The notes under the pieces are model-generated. The model had not been told where the DNA came from. It saw nothing but the letters and a program-made list of their open reading frames with translations, and made no database searches. DNA of 51,165 nt from an uncultured Ruminococcus sp. (lineage in GTDB: Bacteria > Bacillota > Clostridia > Oscillospirales > Ruminococcaceae). This document shows, piece by piece, positions 38,981 to 50,100 of this stretch; position 1 is the first letter of the stretch, and the number at the start of each line of letters is the position of its first letter. Position numbers and translations under genes: made by a program. The stretch spans positions 1 to 51,165 of the forward strand of contig CAMCRP010000017.1 of the NCBI GenBank assembly GCA_945877315.1. The letters run 5' to 3'.

Positions 38981-39868
38981 TTACATGATTTTTTTGATTC
39001 TTCTCTGGCGAACCGCCTCATACATAAAAATACCTGCCGCCACAGAAGCATTAAGGGAGGTTATCTTCCCGAACATAGGGATACTCAGCAGGAAATCGCA
39101 CTTTTCCTTGATAAGCCTGCCCATGCCGAAGCCCTCCGAGCCGACCACCAGCGCACATGGACCCGTCAAATCGCAGTCGGCGTAATCGGTGCCGCTGCCG
39201 TCGGTTCCGTATATCCATACGCCGTTTTCCTTTAATTCGTCAATAGCCGACGCTAGATTTGCCACTCTTGCCACAGGCAGATAGCTTGCAGCCCCCGCCG
39301 AGGTCTTGAACACCGTATGTCCCAGAGCCGCCGAACGCCTTTTGGGAATAATGATGCCGTCTGCGCCCGCAGTTTCGGCAGTTCTTATAATAGCTCCCAG
39401 ATTGTGAGGGTCCTCGATCTCATCACAGATAATGATAAACGGCGGTCTGCCCTTTTCCTTTGCAGCTGCAAGAATGTCCTCAACAGTGGAATATTCCGCA
39501 CATGCGCCCACCGCAATAACGCCCTGATGTGACGCACCGCCCGACATAGCCGTAAGCTTCTTATCGTCGGTCTTTTTGATAAGCACGCCCTTTTCCGCAG
39601 CCAGCTTGAGGATCACGGCAATACTGCCCCCCGCAGCGGAATTTACGTAAATGCAGTTGAGCGGCTTCCCTGCTTTAAGTGCTTCGGTAACGGGATTTCT
39701 TCCGATAATGTAGTCGGAATCCTCGTCCATAGGCGAAAAGCTGTCAACAGGCTTGCTGTCACGGGGCTTAGGGGGACGTCCCCTGCTGTCCTTCGGCTTG
39801 AAACCGCCCTTTCGGTCGTCATTACGGGCAGTTCTGCCTGTTTTATTATATTTATTTTTATCTGACAT
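38981..39868 (-). CDS. rlmB: 23S rRNA 2'-O-ribose methyltransferase RlmB/TrmH family
   Basis: A 295-residue SPOUT methyltransferase. After a ~50-residue basic, Gly/Arg/Lys/Pro-rich tail comes the substrate-binding domain (IIGRNPVTEALKAGKPLNCI). The knotted catalytic domain follows with the three motifs: NLGAIIRTAETAGADGIIIP, VVGSEGFGM, and IPMFGKITSLNASVAAGIFM. This fits Gm2251 methylation of 23S rRNA, although related TrmH paralogues (YacO type) share the motifs. ATG 39868 lies ten bases after AAGGAG. It is the first gene of the operon with the pseudo-ATPase. Confidence 0.92.
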   Translation of the reverse strand: MSDKNKYNKTGRTARNDDRKGGFKPKDSRGRPPKPRDSKPVDSFSPMDEDSDYIIGRNPVTEALKAGKPLNCIYVNSAAGGSIAVILKLAAEKGVLIKKTDDKKLTAMSGGASHQGVIAVGACAEYSTVEDILAAAKEKGRPPFIIICDEIEDPHNLGAIIRTAETAGADGIIIPKRRSAALGHTVFKTSAGAASYLPVARVANLASAIDELKENGVWIYGTDGSGTDYADCDLTGPCALVVGSEGFGMGRLIKEKCDFLLSIPMFGKITSLNASVAAGIFMYEAVRQRRIKKIM

Positions 39869-39915
39869 ATAGAATAAACTCCTTATAAAAATCGGTCAAT
39901 AATCATATTTATACT

Positions 39916-39944
39916 ATTATATCAGAAAATGTTCAGCTTTTCAA
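39916..39944 (-). promoter_or_regulatory. Promoter of the rlmB operon
   Basis: Minus strand TTGAAA (39944-39939) and TATAAT (39921-39916), spacer 17. Confidence 0.75.
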
Positions 39945-39972
39945 CAATATTTTCGGAAAATTTTATATATGT

Positions 39973-40236
39973 TCACATAGTAAATAGAATTGTCATAACA
40001 ATAAGCGTGACTACCGCCGTCAAAGCGGAGGAAAGCCCCGCAATTTCCGCCGCTGTCATTACCCTTCTCCGTCCCCTTGACCCCGTTATCCTTTGCAGAT
40101 AGGAGGCAGCCTCATCGTTCAGAAGCTTTGGCGGCAGCTCGTCACTTCCCGGACGGAGATACAGCACTGCCTTCTCAAAGTAATCGCTTTCCGTTGAATT
40201 TATCTCGATAACTCGCCTGTTTACGCCTTTTATCAT
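39973..40236 (-). CDS. Small single-pass membrane protein, 87 residues
   Basis: ATG 40236 follows AAAGGAG by about ten bases. The N-terminal 60 residues are soluble (MIKGVNRRVIEINSTESDYF then EKAVLYLRPGSDELP); a C-terminal membrane helix lies at about 65-86 (LSSALTAVVTLIVMTILFTM). The gene stands alone between the rlmB promoter and a repeat-rich intergenic region. It is a tail-anchored type topology. The family is not recognised. Confidence 0.65.
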   Translation of the reverse strand: MIKGVNRRVIEINSTESDYFEKAVLYLRPGSDELPPKLLNDEAASYLQRITGSRGRRRVMTAAEIAGLSSALTAVVTLIVMTILFTM

Positions 40237-40317
40237 AGAAAAAATGCTCCTTTTTTCGATATTCGGGAATATTATTGGCAGTTATGACCGTGATATACAA
40301 AAAGTAGAAGGACACTT

Positions 40318-40440
40318 ACAGAGTTTTCAACAGTCTGTTGGAAAATAAGTTGAAAACTTTTCTGTTTACCGTTAGTTCTATGTTGAAAACTCTGTTGAAA
40401 GAGTTGAAAACTCCCATAGAACCGACGGTCACAAAATTGT
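40318..40440. repeat. Intergenic cluster of GTTGAAAAC repeats with a 60-base inverted repeat
   Basis: GTTGAAAAC or its complement occurs four times within 90 bases (from GAGTTTTCAAC at 40321 to AGTTGAAAACTC near 40412). An inverted repeat, CCG-nnn-GTTCTATG (40369-40382) with CATAGAAC-nnn-CGG (40415-40428), encloses an inner hairpin ACTCT-GTTGAA-AGAGT. No open frame. It lies between two minus-strand genes and may be a structured RNA or a protein-binding array. Confidence 0.6.
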
Positions 40441-40508
40441 GGAAAAAGCAATTACAGCGGGTATTATGAAATAAAAGGAAATTCCATGTAAAACGACAAT
40501 GAAAAGCA

Positions 40509-41192
40509 TCAATTTCTCGATGTTAAAAACGTTATTGCACGCTCGATGCTGTCCTTGGAATTGCCCCAATCTGCGTCCTTTCCCGTGTTGCGGTAGTCAT
40601 ACATTGTGCAATATTTGGAAACGTCGCTGTACAATTCCTCCAGATAATTTTTCACAAGCTTTGAGGTGGCATTGTTAAAATCCTCCAGCTCCTTTTTCTG
40701 CAAATGAACGGGCGCCAGCGACAGCAGCAGGTCATAATGGGGCAGACAGATAAACTGCTGCTCCTCGTACAGCGCACGAAATTCCCTGTTGCCGAACATT
40801 TCAAAAAGCGTTTTCATCAGACGCTCCATTCCCCAGTCGACCTTTTCGCAGACAAAGCAGCTTTCGTTAATGGCGGAAAGCTTCGCTTTTCGGGCATTTT
40901 TCGGTTCAAACAGACGGCGGCGCTCAAACATCTGCTGATCTACCGCAGCAAGATGAGTTTGAAGCATAAGTGCCAGAGAAAGACGGTTTTTCTGCTTCTG
41001 CATCTGGGAAAAATGAGTCTTGCAGAAGCCCGCACGGTTTGTTTCGATACGCACATCGGGCTCCATCATTGCAGCCCCCATAATGTATTCAACGGTGCGG
41101 CTTTCCAGCATATCCCTCATTCGGCAGATAGGACAGCCGCACTTTGGCTCAAAGATCTCACTGATAGGTATTGTAAGAATACTTTCACGCAT
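40509..41192 (-). CDS. DUF6062-type protein with four metal-binding-like Cys/His pairs
   Basis: A 227-residue soluble protein from ATG 41192 behind AAAGGA. Its Cys/His pairs are regularly placed: KCGCPICRM near residue 19, GFCKTHF near 56, SCFVCEK near 112 and CLPHY near 149. The pattern suggests two zinc-type sites in an all-helical protein, matching the DUF6062 family of Clostridia. No enzymatic motif is present. It has its own promoter, and its neighbours are unrelated. Confidence 0.8.
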   Translation of the reverse strand: MRESILTIPISEIFEPKCGCPICRMRDMLESRTVEYIMGAAMMEPDVRIETNRAGFCKTHFSQMQKQKNRLSLALMLQTHLAAVDQQMFERRRLFEPKNARKAKLSAINESCFVCEKVDWGMERLMKTLFEMFGNREFRALYEEQQFICLPHYDLLLSLAPVHLQKKELEDFNNATSKLVKNYLEELYSDVSKYCTMYDYRNTGKDADWGNSKDSIERAITFLTSRN

Positions 41193-41246
41193 AATTTAAA
41201 TTCCTTTCACAATTAATTAATGTTATCCGAAACCGAATTTATTATA

Positions 41247-41275
41247 ATTATATCATAGCTTTCGGCATATTTCAA
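41247..41275 (-). promoter_or_regulatory. Promoter of the DUF6062 gene
   Basis: Minus strand TTGAAA (41275-41270) and TATAAT (41252-41247), spacer 17. Confidence 0.75.
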
Positions 41276-41309
41276 CAGTTATTGTGGATTTTCACAGTTT
41301 ATCGCCAAA

Positions 41310-41342
41310 AACTTATCACTCAACACTCAACATTTAACACTG
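41310..41342. repeat. Short intergenic repeat tract (CAACACTCAAC type)
   Basis: The minus strand reads AGTGTTAAATGTTGAGTG, similar to the second half of the tract at 7381-7432 (AGTGATGAATGTTGAAAG). It lies just upstream of the OGG1-like gene. Confidence 0.45.
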
Positions 41343-41360
41343 ATTTGAAGGAGGTTCTTT

Positions 41361-42152
41361 ATGGAATATTTTACCCGAGGAAAGGACATTATCCTTAAAC
41401 AGCAGGACTTTGACCTGGCGGAAACTCTCGACTGCGGACAGGCATTCCGCTGGACGGCTGACGGTGACGGCTTTACGGGATTTTTCCTTGACAAACCCCT
41501 GACCATTTTGAACGAAAAGGACTATTTCGTCCTGAAAAACACCTCCGAGGAGGATTTTCTGAACGTCTGGACGGATTATTTCGACCTGAACACCGACTAC
41601 GGCGAACTTAAACGGCTTTTTTCGCAGGACGAAACTCTGTCGAAGGCTTGCGCTTATGCGGGGGGCATAAGGCTTCTCCGTCAGGATTTTTTTGAGTGCC
41701 TTATCTCGTTTATCATATCGCAGAACAACAACATTCCCCGTATCAAGGGCATTATCGGACGTCTTTGCGATATGTTCGGCGGATTTCCCACACCGTCCGA
41801 CCTTGCCGAAAAAACAGTTGACGACCTTGCGCCCCTCCGTTCGGGATTTCGTGCAAAATACATATGCGACGCTGCGCAAAAGTCCGCAAACGGCGTTATT
41901 TCCCGTGAAACAATTTCCGAGATGTCTACCGAGGACGCACGCAAGCTGCTTATGACCGTTAAGGGAGTAGGTCCCAAGGTTGCGGAATGTGTCCTGCTTT
42001 TTGGGCTGCACCGTGTGGAAGCGTTCCCCGTCGATGTGTGGATAAAGCGGGTCATGGCAGAGTATTACCCGAACGGTCTGCCGGAGTATGCAGTGCCGTT
42101 TGGCGGAATTGCACAACAATATCTCTTCCATTATATCAGAAATAACCATTGA
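41361..42152 (+). CDS. 8-oxoguanine DNA glycosylase/AP lyase (OGG1-like)
   Basis: A 263-residue HhH-GPD DNA repair enzyme that removes oxidised guanine. The N-terminal OGG domain has LAETLDCGQAFRW. The helix-hairpin-helix is TVKGVGPKVAECVLLFG with catalytic Lys206, and the catalytic Asp225 is in AFPVDVWIKR. The glycine of the GPD loop and the usual SQNNNIPRIKGII segment are present. The order and length match bacterial OGG1-type enzymes rather than AlkA or MutY, and there is no iron-sulfur cluster. AAGGAGG precedes ATG 41361. The upstream tract at 41310-41342 is a short intergenic repeat; no clear promoter was found. Confidence 0.93.
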   Translation: MEYFTRGKDIILKQQDFDLAETLDCGQAFRWTADGDGFTGFFLDKPLTILNEKDYFVLKNTSEEDFLNVWTDYFDLNTDYGELKRLFSQDETLSKACAYAGGIRLLRQDFFECLISFIISQNNNIPRIKGIIGRLCDMFGGFPTPSDLAEKTVDDLAPLRSGFRAKYICDAAQKSANGVISRETISEMSTEDARKLLMTVKGVGPKVAECVLLFGLHRVEAFPVDVWIKRVMAEYYPNGLPEYAVPFGGIAQQYLFHYIRNNH

Positions 42153-42249
42153 CAATGCAGTTGTCAGACATAATTTGTTTCGATTTGCAGTCAATTTTGT
42201 CGATTATTCGCTCTAAATCTTAACATTATTTAAAATCCACAAAATATCG

Positions 42250-42278
42250 TTGACTTTACAGCATATTTTAGTTATAAT
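42250..42278 (+). promoter_or_regulatory. Sigma-A promoter for the giant repeat protein
   Basis: TTGACT at 42250-42255 and TATAAT at 42273-42278, spacer 17. It shows that the coding frame, which is open through this region, must start later. The ~88-base leader has small G/C-rich hairpins (GGGG-TATTT-CCCC at about 42302-42314, and CGCC-TTCGG-GGCG). Confidence 0.75.
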
Positions 42279-42372
42279 TATATTATATATTTTACTTGAA
42301 ATGGGGTATTTCCCCTGCAGTGCGTACAAAACAGGTTCGCCTTCGGGGCGGACAGAAAGGTGTGATTTCAGC

Positions 42373-45300
42373 GTGGAAATTTTCAAGGACTATGACCAAT
42401 TCAAGGAAAAGTGTCTGAACTTCTCCTCCAGATTTATGGAGGCATATTTTAAGGATAACAGTCCCGTTTGTCACCCGACTGTGGAAAATATGATCCTCGT
42501 TGCCTGCTCAGAGGAGGAGGCCCACAGCAACGCAATTTACATCGCCCGTATGGCGGATATGATGCTCATGTCCGATATGGGAATGGAGTGGGAAACCTTC
42601 AATCTGCAGGAAGCAAGGAAAATAGCCGCAGAAAACGGTCATGTCCTGCTTACCGACCTTCTTTTTGAAAACGCCTTCTTCTCTGAGGACTGGATGATAA
42701 ACGGTCAGAACGACCGTGTAGTTGTCAGCGAAGCATATATGAGAGAACAGGGCAAGAAATACGCCCCCGTTACCCCTCTCACAAACAAGGTCCTCTGCTT
42801 TAAGAAAATTAACAACAGCTTCTTCTGGCAGAAGGCAGACCCCTCAAAGCTGCTTGTTCTCAATAAGGAATACATAGGCTCCCGACTTGCAGAGTATGCC
42901 GCTTCCGCCGCCGAAAAGCTGCCCTCCCTCACTGCTGCGGAGGACAAGACTATTCCTGCCTTTGGCGGAAAGATCGTCATCGGAAAGGACGAGGTGCGCC
43001 AGAAGATAACCAATCAGATATTTGCCGCCGTTGATGAAGCAGTTTCCGTAATGAAGGATAATCTTACCATTATCTATGCTGCAAATTACAGCTTCAGCAT
43101 GGTTGACTATATCTCCGAAATTCTCGTTAAATATCTGGCAAAGGAAGGCATCAGCGTTTCAAAGGAAAGCTTTATGAGCGTTTACTGCCTTCCTCTTACC
43201 GCAAAGATAAACGACGAATCCGTTAAGGAGCAGCTGAACATTATTGACGTGCGTTCCGAGGACGAGGACGTTGACTGCGTTAAGCTTGCATTTGTTAAAT
43301 ATCTCGAAAGAGAAGGAAATATCGGATTTAAGTATATCCGTCATGATAAGGACGAATATCTGGAAAGACTCCATGCTCTGGAAGGAATCCCCCTGTCCGA
43401 GCGGGACGAGGAAAAGAGTGCACTTATGGAGCTTTTGGGCGACCGTCCCTGCTGCGAGGCCGTATTCAACCTTGCCGAGTCACGTTTCCCCGACGAGGAT
43501 ATTACCGCTGTCAAGGAATTTTGGGGAATGTCCCCTCTCGATGAGGACGCATTGAAGCAGTATGTTTCCGACTCCTATTTTGCAGATGCCCTCACCGACG
43601 GCGAGATCACCGCAGGCTATGACAAGGCGGAGATCATTCTGAATGCCTTAAAGCCCGTTTCCGAGAAATACGGTCTGGATAATTCCGAGGACGTTAAGCG
43701 TCTTGAACGCTATATTGACCTGATGGACAGAGAAAGAAGAACCTATAACGGCACCGTTTTCGATACCGTTGAGGAAATGAAGAAGGCAATGAAGAATGAG
43801 ACCGACGTTGCCGACCTCTGCACAGACCTTACCGCAATGACCGCAAAGGAGCTTGCAAATCTCCGTCAGTATATCCGTTCAATGCCCCTTGACAACAACA
43901 CCGCTGCGAAATATCTGGTAAAGATAAAGGTCGCTATGAACGAAAGCGAAAAGAACGCCCTCAATCAGATGTGCTTAAAGCTGCCCATGATGAATGAGCA
44001 GGAGGTCACCGACCTTTGTGCAAAGATAAAGGAGTTCGACTGCGACGAGTATGTTAAGAAGCCCTTCCTTGAAAGAGCTTCGGGATATATGCTCTCCGCT
44101 CAGAGGGACGCTCTTTCCGAAATGTGCAGAACTGCAGCGTCCATGAACGGCGAGGAGCTGTCCGCACTGACCGAAAAGATCAAGAACGGCGGCTATGACC
44201 CCGTTCTGACCAAATATACGCTGAAAAGGCTGTCTACCGTCCGTGATGAAGCTGTTCGTCAGGAAATTGCGGCTATGTGCGACGGTATTGAAAATATGCC
44301 TAACGAGGAGCTTGAGGCTCTCAAAGGAAAGATCACTGCGAAAAATTATCCCGAGAAATTTACAAAGAAAATTCTGCGCAATATCGATAGCCTTATCAAT
44401 CAGAATATCCTCGATGAAGTCGCTGCCATATTCTCCAATATTGAAACGGCAGATATGGAACGCATTGAGTCCCTCAAGAAGATCGTTTCCGAAAACAAGT
44501 ACGACGAGATGCTTACCTCCAAATATATCGAGCCCATCAAGCAGCGTGAAACCGTACTTAACGACGAGATACTGCTCGGCAAGCTTACTAATGTTTCCGA
44601 AATGGACAACGAGGCTCTTGCTGAGATCAGAGAGATAATCTCCTCCGGAAAGTGCAGCGAAGAAGCCGTCGCAAAGGCTGAAAGCACCATTGCCGAGAGA
44701 GAAAACGAGATAATCGCCGCAGAGCTTGCCGAGATCTGCCGTGACATTCCCGAAATGACCTCCGAGCAGCTGGAAAAGATCAAGGAAGTTATCTCCAGCA
44801 CAAGATACCCCGAAACACTTACAGGAAAATACATTGTACAGATCGGCGAACGTGAAACCGAGCTGCTGGAGCTGGAGCTTGCCGAGCTTTGCGCCGACGT
44901 TTCCGAAATGACGCAGGAGCAGCTTGAAAACCTGAAGCTTGCCCTCAACAGCGACAGATACACTCCCGAACAGACCGAGGAGTACATCGCAAAGCTGGAA
45001 ACAAGAGAAAGAGAACTGCTTAAGCTTGAGCTTGTTGAGATCTGCCACGAGATCAAGGAAATGAATCAGGATCAGCTGGATCAGCTCCGTCTGAGGATCG
45101 AAAGCGGCAGATATGCCTCCGACCTTGTTGCTCCCTATGAGCAGCAGATCAATGACAGAGAGCTGGAGCTTCTCGATAAGCAGTTGGCAGAGCTTTGCGA
45201 AAATATGGACGAAATGTCCAAGGAAGATGTCCGCAAGCTTCGTCCCCTTATCCAGGACGGCGATTACAATCCCGATATTGCCAAGAAATACCTTGATATG

Positions 45301-47043
45301 CTTGACAAGAGAGAAAAGGACATTCTCACAGAGGAATTCAATAAGACCGCAGGAAATATCGACGAGGCTACCATTGACGAGCTGAGCAACGCCAAGCTGC
45401 AGCTTGCCGAGAATCCCGAATTTGCAAACCTCGAAGGCTATGACGAAATGTTTGCGAAGATCGACAAAAAGATCGCCGAGCTTAAAAAGGCTGAATTTGA
45501 CAAGAAGCTTTCGGGAATTTCCGAGCTTGACTTTGATGGTATCAAGAAGTTCAAGGAGGAGCTGGAGGCTAAGAAGTCCGAAATTTCCGAGGAGGAATAT
45601 AAGGAGGCTTCCGAAAGGGCAGCAAAACAGCTTACCTCTCTCGAACGCAAGGAGCTGGAAGCCCTCTGCGAAGGCTGCAAGGATTTCACTCTCGAAAAGG
45701 CAAAGGACGCTTTGGAAAAGGTCAACAGCTGCGGTTACGGTGCCGATGTTACCGAATCCTTTGCGGAGCAGCTTAATAACAGAATCACAGAGCTGCATAC
45801 CAACTACCTGTTCGATCTTATTTCCGATATAGACAATATGTCCAAGGAACAGCTTACAGATGCGCTGGCTAAGACCAATGCTTACGGAAATGGCTGTCCC
45901 GAAGAGCTTAAAAAGAAATATGCCGACAAGATCCATGTCAAGCTTCATGAGATCGAAGACAAGGAGCTTCAGGGTGTCTGCGGAAATCTCAGTGCCCTCA
46001 ACATCAAGCAGGCTATGGATCTCAAGGTCAAGATCGACACCATGCAGATCGACAGAGAAGCAAAGGATCGCTATCTGGACGCTATCGACGAGCACATTCT
46101 CATGCTCAAGGGCGTTGAAACCGACGGTTATATCGACCACCTTATCAAGATCATGGGCGATAACAGCATATCCAATGTTCAGTTCCATGTTCCCAGACTT
46201 TCCAAGGTGTTTGACCTGAAATTCGGCGACATATGCAAGACATATTTAAGCCCCGGAAGATACGAGATACCCATGCTTATCCACGAAAGCAAGGTTGGCG
46301 ACATGAACGAAGGCTTTGCTATCACCAACGAGTACCTTTACTATAAGCAGCCTCAGGGCAAATTTGACAGGATACTTCTGGAGAATATCTCTGAATTTAC
46401 CGCAAAGAAAGCAATGTTCGGTCCCTGTGTAATCATTATGAAGGAAAAGGACGGAAAATCACACGAGCTGCCCTGCGGAATCGCTAAGGCAAATGTTGAT
46501 AACGCTGCTAAGGTTCTGACTCAGTTCATAAACTTCATCAAGAAGGAGCGCTCCGCTGCTAAATTTGCAGAGATCCAGGAGGCTGCGGAAGCTGAAAAGC
46601 ATCATCAGCCTGTTGTCGATCCCACCGAGGAGATCATCAAAAAGGCAGAGCTGGAAAATGCTGCTAAGCATGAAGAAAAGCCTGCTGAGGCTAAGCCCGA
46701 GGAAAAGCCCGCAGAGCCTAAACCCGAGGAGAAACCCGCAGAGCCTAAGCCTGAGGAAAAACCTGCCGAGCCTAAGTCCGAAGAGAAGCCCGCCGAGCCT
46801 AAGTCCGAAGAGAAGCCCGCCGAGCCTAAGCCTGAGGAGAAACCCGCAGAGCCTAAGCCTGAGGAGAAACCCGCAGAGCCTAAGCCCGAGGAAAAACCCG
46901 CAGAGCCTAAGCCCGAGGAGAAGCCCGCCGAGCCTAAGCCCGAAAATGCTGCTCCCAAGAAGCGTTTCTGCGAGGAGTGCGGTGCACCTATCCTAAAACC
47001 CACAGCAAAATTCTGTATGGAGTGCGGCCATAAGCTTTCGTAA
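42373..47043 (+). CDS. Giant helical-repeat protein with PH-like domain, KPAEP repeats and C-terminal zinc ribbon
   Basis: The start is GTG 42373 (AAAGG upstream), since earlier codons lie in the promoter and leader. The 1556-residue cytoplasmic protein has four parts. Residues 1-480 are an unassigned mixed region. Residues ~480-1245 hold about fifteen tandem helical units of ~51 residues; the best ones read [20 protein letters not shown] then [20 protein letters not shown]. Residues ~1255-1390 are a PH-like beta-rich domain ([20 protein letters not shown] then ILLENISEF). Residues 1434-1523 are ten 9-residue EEKPAEPKP units, followed by a zinc ribbon with two CxxC pairs (FCEECG and FCMECG). 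No membrane segment or enzyme motif is seen. The architecture suggests a scaffold. A large membrane protein gene follows after a terminator. Confidence 0.8.
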   Translation: MEIFKDYDQFKEKCLNFSSRFMEAYFKDNSPVCHPTVENMILVACSEEEAHSNAIYIARMADMMLMSDMGMEWETFNLQEARKIAAENGHVLLTDLLFENAFFSEDWMINGQNDRVVVSEAYMREQGKKYAPVTPLTNKVLCFKKINNSFFWQKADPSKLLVLNKEYIGSRLAEYAASAAEKLPSLTAAEDKTIPAFGGKIVIGKDEVRQKITNQIFAAVDEAVSVMKDNLTIIYAANYSFSMVDYISEILVKYLAKEGISVSKESFMSVYCLPLTAKINDESVKEQLNIIDVRSEDEDVDCVKLAFVKYLEREGNIGFKYIRHDKDEYLERLHALEGIPLSERDEEKSALMELLGDRPCCEAVFNLAESRFPDEDITAVKEFWGMSPLDEDALKQYVSDSYFADALTDGEITAGYDKAEIILNALKPVSEKYGLDNSEDVKRLERYIDLMDRERRTYNGTVFDTVEEMKKAMKNETDVADLCTDLTAMTAKELANLRQYIRSMPLDNNTAAKYLVKIKVAMNESEKNALNQMCLKLPMMNEQEVTDLCAKIKEFDCDEYVKKPFLERASGYMLSAQRDALSEMCRTAASMNGEELSALTEKIKNGGYDPVLTKYTLKRLSTVRDEAVRQEIAAMCDGIENMPNEELEALKGKITAKNYPEKFTKKILRNIDSLINQNILDEVAAIFSNIETADMERIESLKKIVSENKYDEMLTSKYIEPIKQRETVLNDEILLGKLTNVSEMDNEALAEIREIISSGKCSEEAVAKAESTIAERENEIIAAELAEICRDIPEMTSEQLEKIKEVISSTRYPETLTGKYIVQIGERETELLELELAELCADVSEMTQEQLENLKLALNSDRYTPEQTEEYIAKLETRERELLKLELVEICHEIKEMNQDQLDQLRLRIESGRYASDLVAPYEQQINDRELELLDKQLAELCENMDEMSKEDVRKLRPLIQDGDYNPDIAKKYLDMLDKREKDILTEEFNKTAGNIDEATIDELSNAKLQLAENPEFANLEGYDEMFAKIDKKIAELKKAEFDKKLSGISELDFDGIKKFKEELEAKKSEISEEEYKEASERAAKQLTSLERKELEALCEGCKDFTLEKAKDALEKVNSCGYGADVTESFAEQLNNRITELHTNYLFDLISDIDNMSKEQLTDALAKTNAYGNGCPEELKKKYADKIHVKLHEIEDKELQGVCGNLSALNIKQAMDLKVKIDTMQIDREAKDRYLDAIDEHILMLKGVETDGYIDHLIKIMGDNSISNVQFHVPRLSKVFDLKFGDICKTYLSPGRYEIPMLIHESKVGDMNEGFAITNEYLYYKQPQGKFDRILLENISEFTAKKAMFGPCVIIMKEKDGKSHELPCGIAKANVDNAAKVLTQFINFIKKERSAAKFAEIQEAAEAEKHHQPVVDPTEEIIKKAELENAAKHEEKPAEAKPEEKPAEPKPEEKPAEPKPEEKPAEPKSEEKPAEPKSEEKPAEPKPEEKPAEPKPEEKPAEPKPEEKPAEPKPEEKPAEPKPENAAPKKRFCEECGAPILKPTAKFCMECGHKLS
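46672..46941 (+). repeat. 27-bp coding minisatellite, ten units
   Basis: Ten head-to-tail units encode EEKPAEPKP or close variants (EEKPAEAKP first, EEKPAEPKS fourth and fifth). The tract forms a rigid, Pro-rich charged spacer before the zinc ribbon. Confidence 0.95.
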
Positions 47044-47069
47044 ACGGCTAAAATTAACACAAACTTACG

Positions 47070-47105
47070 TCAGCTTCGCAGCCAAAAACTGCGAAGCTGA
47101 TTTTT
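47070..47105 (+). terminator. Intrinsic terminator/attenuator before the polytopic membrane protein
   Basis: Perfect 12-bp stem TCAGCTTCGCAG/CTGCGAAGCTGA with a 7-base loop, then TTTTT. The next gene's AGGAG begins about three bases after the T run, leaving no room for a promoter in between. Confidence 0.88.
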
Positions 47106-47120
47106 CATAGGAGAATTTTT

Positions 47121-50100
47121 ATGATCTGGGTAATTCTCATAATTGCATGGGTGGTGTCCCCGCTTGTGCTGCTGCCGCTGTTTATCGGCACCAAAAACGA
47201 CCTTAAATGCAAAGAAAAAGAGCTTGAACAGTACATGCACATTCTCGAGGATATGAGAAAATCGGGAAAAATCACTCCTCAGGAGCATTTTGACCTTGTT
47301 TCAGCCGCAAAATCGGGAATGTATTACAAGGACAGCGGCAACATCTACAATATGCCGACCTATACCGTCCCCACACCGTCTGCGCAAGCTGTTCAGCCCA
47401 CACCCGAACAAAATCTGCAAAGTGAAACACAGGCAGCAGAATCCGCTCCCGCAGCAGAAACCGTTAGAACTATCAACGGATATACAATGCCAAGCTATCA
47501 GCCGCAAGCTACCCAACCAAATCCCACAAAAAACCCAACGCCTACGGTTGGCGTAAGCTCCATGAACATAGTGCTTCTTATCGGCGTCATAATGGTGTTT
47601 ATGGCGGGAATAATTTTCGCCACCTCTGCCCTGCTTTTCTTTGACGGCATAGGAAAGCTGTCGGGAACCATACTAATGACGGTCCTGCTTTTCCTGCTTT
47701 CGGGATTTTTCATGAAGAAGGATATGGAAAAAACCGCCCTTGCCATGTACAGACTCGGCTCGGTATTTCTGCCTGTAAATGTGGTTTGTGCGGGATATTT
47801 CGCACTTTTTGGAGATATGTTCAGCTTCGGTGACACCATAGGAACGCTGACGGTAATCGGAACGGCGGCGGCGCTGTTTGCCGTTCCATGTATTGTCGGC
47901 GCAAAGCTGTACAAGCACAAAAGCTTTGCCGTGCTGACGTGGATATCGGGACTTCTGACCTACTGCTGTCTGACGGGTGCTGCCGTTTACGACAGGGACA
48001 TATTTGCTGTTCTGGCTGCGGCTGCGGCGGTGGTCGTTACAGCGGTTTCCCATTTCATCAAAAGGCTGCCCGAAAAGGAGGGAAAAAGCGTATTTTCCGA
48101 TGTTTTCGGCATCTGCTCGGCAAGCTCCGTGACCGTACTTTCGGCAGCTGCAATTATTTCCTCGGGAACAAACATTATCGGTGCTGTCATCTGCGGAGTG
48201 CTGGCGGCAGCCGTTCTCAGCGGCGTTCTGGACGAACAGCTGGAGGGCTCGGGAGCGGTGGCATTTGCCGTTCTGGTAACTGCCTGCGCCTTTAAAGCGG
48301 CATCTCCCGACGAGGTGGGAGAGTTCATTTTCATCTGCGGCGGGCTGGCTGTTTCCTGCGGCATCATCGGATATGCCCTTCCCTCTCTGACCGAAAAAAC
48401 GGCGAAGTTACTTCGGCAAATCAGCCTGTTTTCGTTCATTCCCGCTCTGCTCATAGGCGGCGGGGAACTGTTTTCCGAGGAAGTGACCCTGGGCACGCTC
48501 ATTGTTACCGCATTGCTATCCGCCGAATGTCTGTGGCTTGCCCTGTGCAAAAATGACAAGTTCTCGGTGCATACCGTTCCCATAGCGGCAGTTTTGCTGT
48601 CCGCACAGCTGTCGATCTATCTTGAAAGTCTGCTGAATACCAAGCATATAGGATACGTGATCTTCCCCGTAATTACGGCGATTTTCGGACTTTGCTTTAT
48701 GTTTATCCCGAAGCTTGGTAAAATCGGGGATACTCCCGTATTACCCGCCGTACTGCTTCTTTCTATGGGAATATGCTCTATTATGGCTTGCACCGAGGGC
48801 GGTTCGGAAGCTGTCACACCCGTTCTGCTGTCCTTGATTATGACGGCGGTCATGGCATTCGGCGGAAACGGACTAAACAGCAAAATCGCAAAAGTTTGCA
48901 TACCCATCTTCGGATATATAGCGTCCTATTTGGTGACGATTTTCCGCGGGATAGACTTTGAAATTGTCACCGTTGCTTACGTCTGTATATATGCGTCAAT
49001 AGACCTGCTTCTTTTCTTCCTGTCCGATAAATGGGACAGTATAAAGGAGCTTGAAACCATTCTGGGAATGATGCTGATACCATTTGCGTTTATTGCACTT
49101 TTCTGCGATGCGGAGGATTTCTACTGCACAAATGTCCTGCTTGCCGCTTCGGTCTGCCTTGTTCTGCGAAGCCTTATGATTAACAAATTCGGCAGAAAAT
49201 ACGCCTGTGCGGCAATGATAATCGGAAATGCGGCGTTTACGGCATTCCTGTTTGCGCTGTTCACATTCAGGCTAGACATGGGCGAAAAAGGGCTTATGAT
49301 CACCGCCGCATACACAGCCGCACTTTCGGGGATCACAGCAATATTCACGAAAATGGGCAAGCGCAGCTTCTGTCTGAACGAGCTTCTCATATTTTTCTCA
49401 GGCTGGTCGGCGGTGCTGAATCTGTTTTTGCTGTTCCAATCAGCCGCAAGCGAGGAACTGATATGGTTTGCCATATGCTTCAATATAGTAAATCTGGCGG
49501 TGTTCTGCACGAGCCGTTCAAGTATGATGCTGATGGGTCTGGCGGCAGCATTTCAGTTCTATCTCACGCCCATGTTTATATGCAGCAGCGCAAATATCCA
49601 CGGCTGGGGCGAAACGGGAATTGCAGTCGCTGCGGCGGCTTTGGGCGTTATTTCGGGGATTATCCTGTTCGGGAAAAATATCCTGGAAACAACGAATACC
49701 GACGGAAAAAACGTATATCGTGCGGATATTTTCACCCTGACAGTCCCCACGGTGCTTATTTGCTTTGGCGAACCCCACAGAATGTTCTGCTCCATGATAT
49801 TCCTTGCCGCATCATCAATGCTATATTTTCGCAGAATGAGCAAGCCCTTCGGGGACAGAGCGGCGCTTACATTCGCACTTTTCTTTAGCTGGATAGCGTG
49901 GTACTTTATCCCGAATCTGGAAGTTCCCGAAATGTTCCTGACGGAATTCAGGCTTCTGCCCGTCCCCATTGTCTGCTTCCTGCTGACGAAAATTCACAAG
50001 GGCTATGAGGTGCAAACGGCGAACATTTCCTTTGCTGCCGCCATAATTTCAATGGCTATACTAGCCTTTGAAGCGGCTTCTGAGGCTGAGTTGTTTGCGG

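Noticed and set aside
41334-42194. A 286-codon minus-strand frame opposite the OGG1-like gene
   Set aside because: The plus-strand frame carries both catalytic residues and a strong ribosome site.
43975-46188. A 737-codon open frame antisense to the giant repeat protein
   Set aside because: It is a shadow of the repetitive plus-strand gene, with repeated Leu/Gly/Phe composition and no ribosome site or promoter.
46672-46941. The 27-bp repeat tract as a CRISPR-like array
   Set aside because: Units are head to tail with no spacers and lie in frame inside a coding region.
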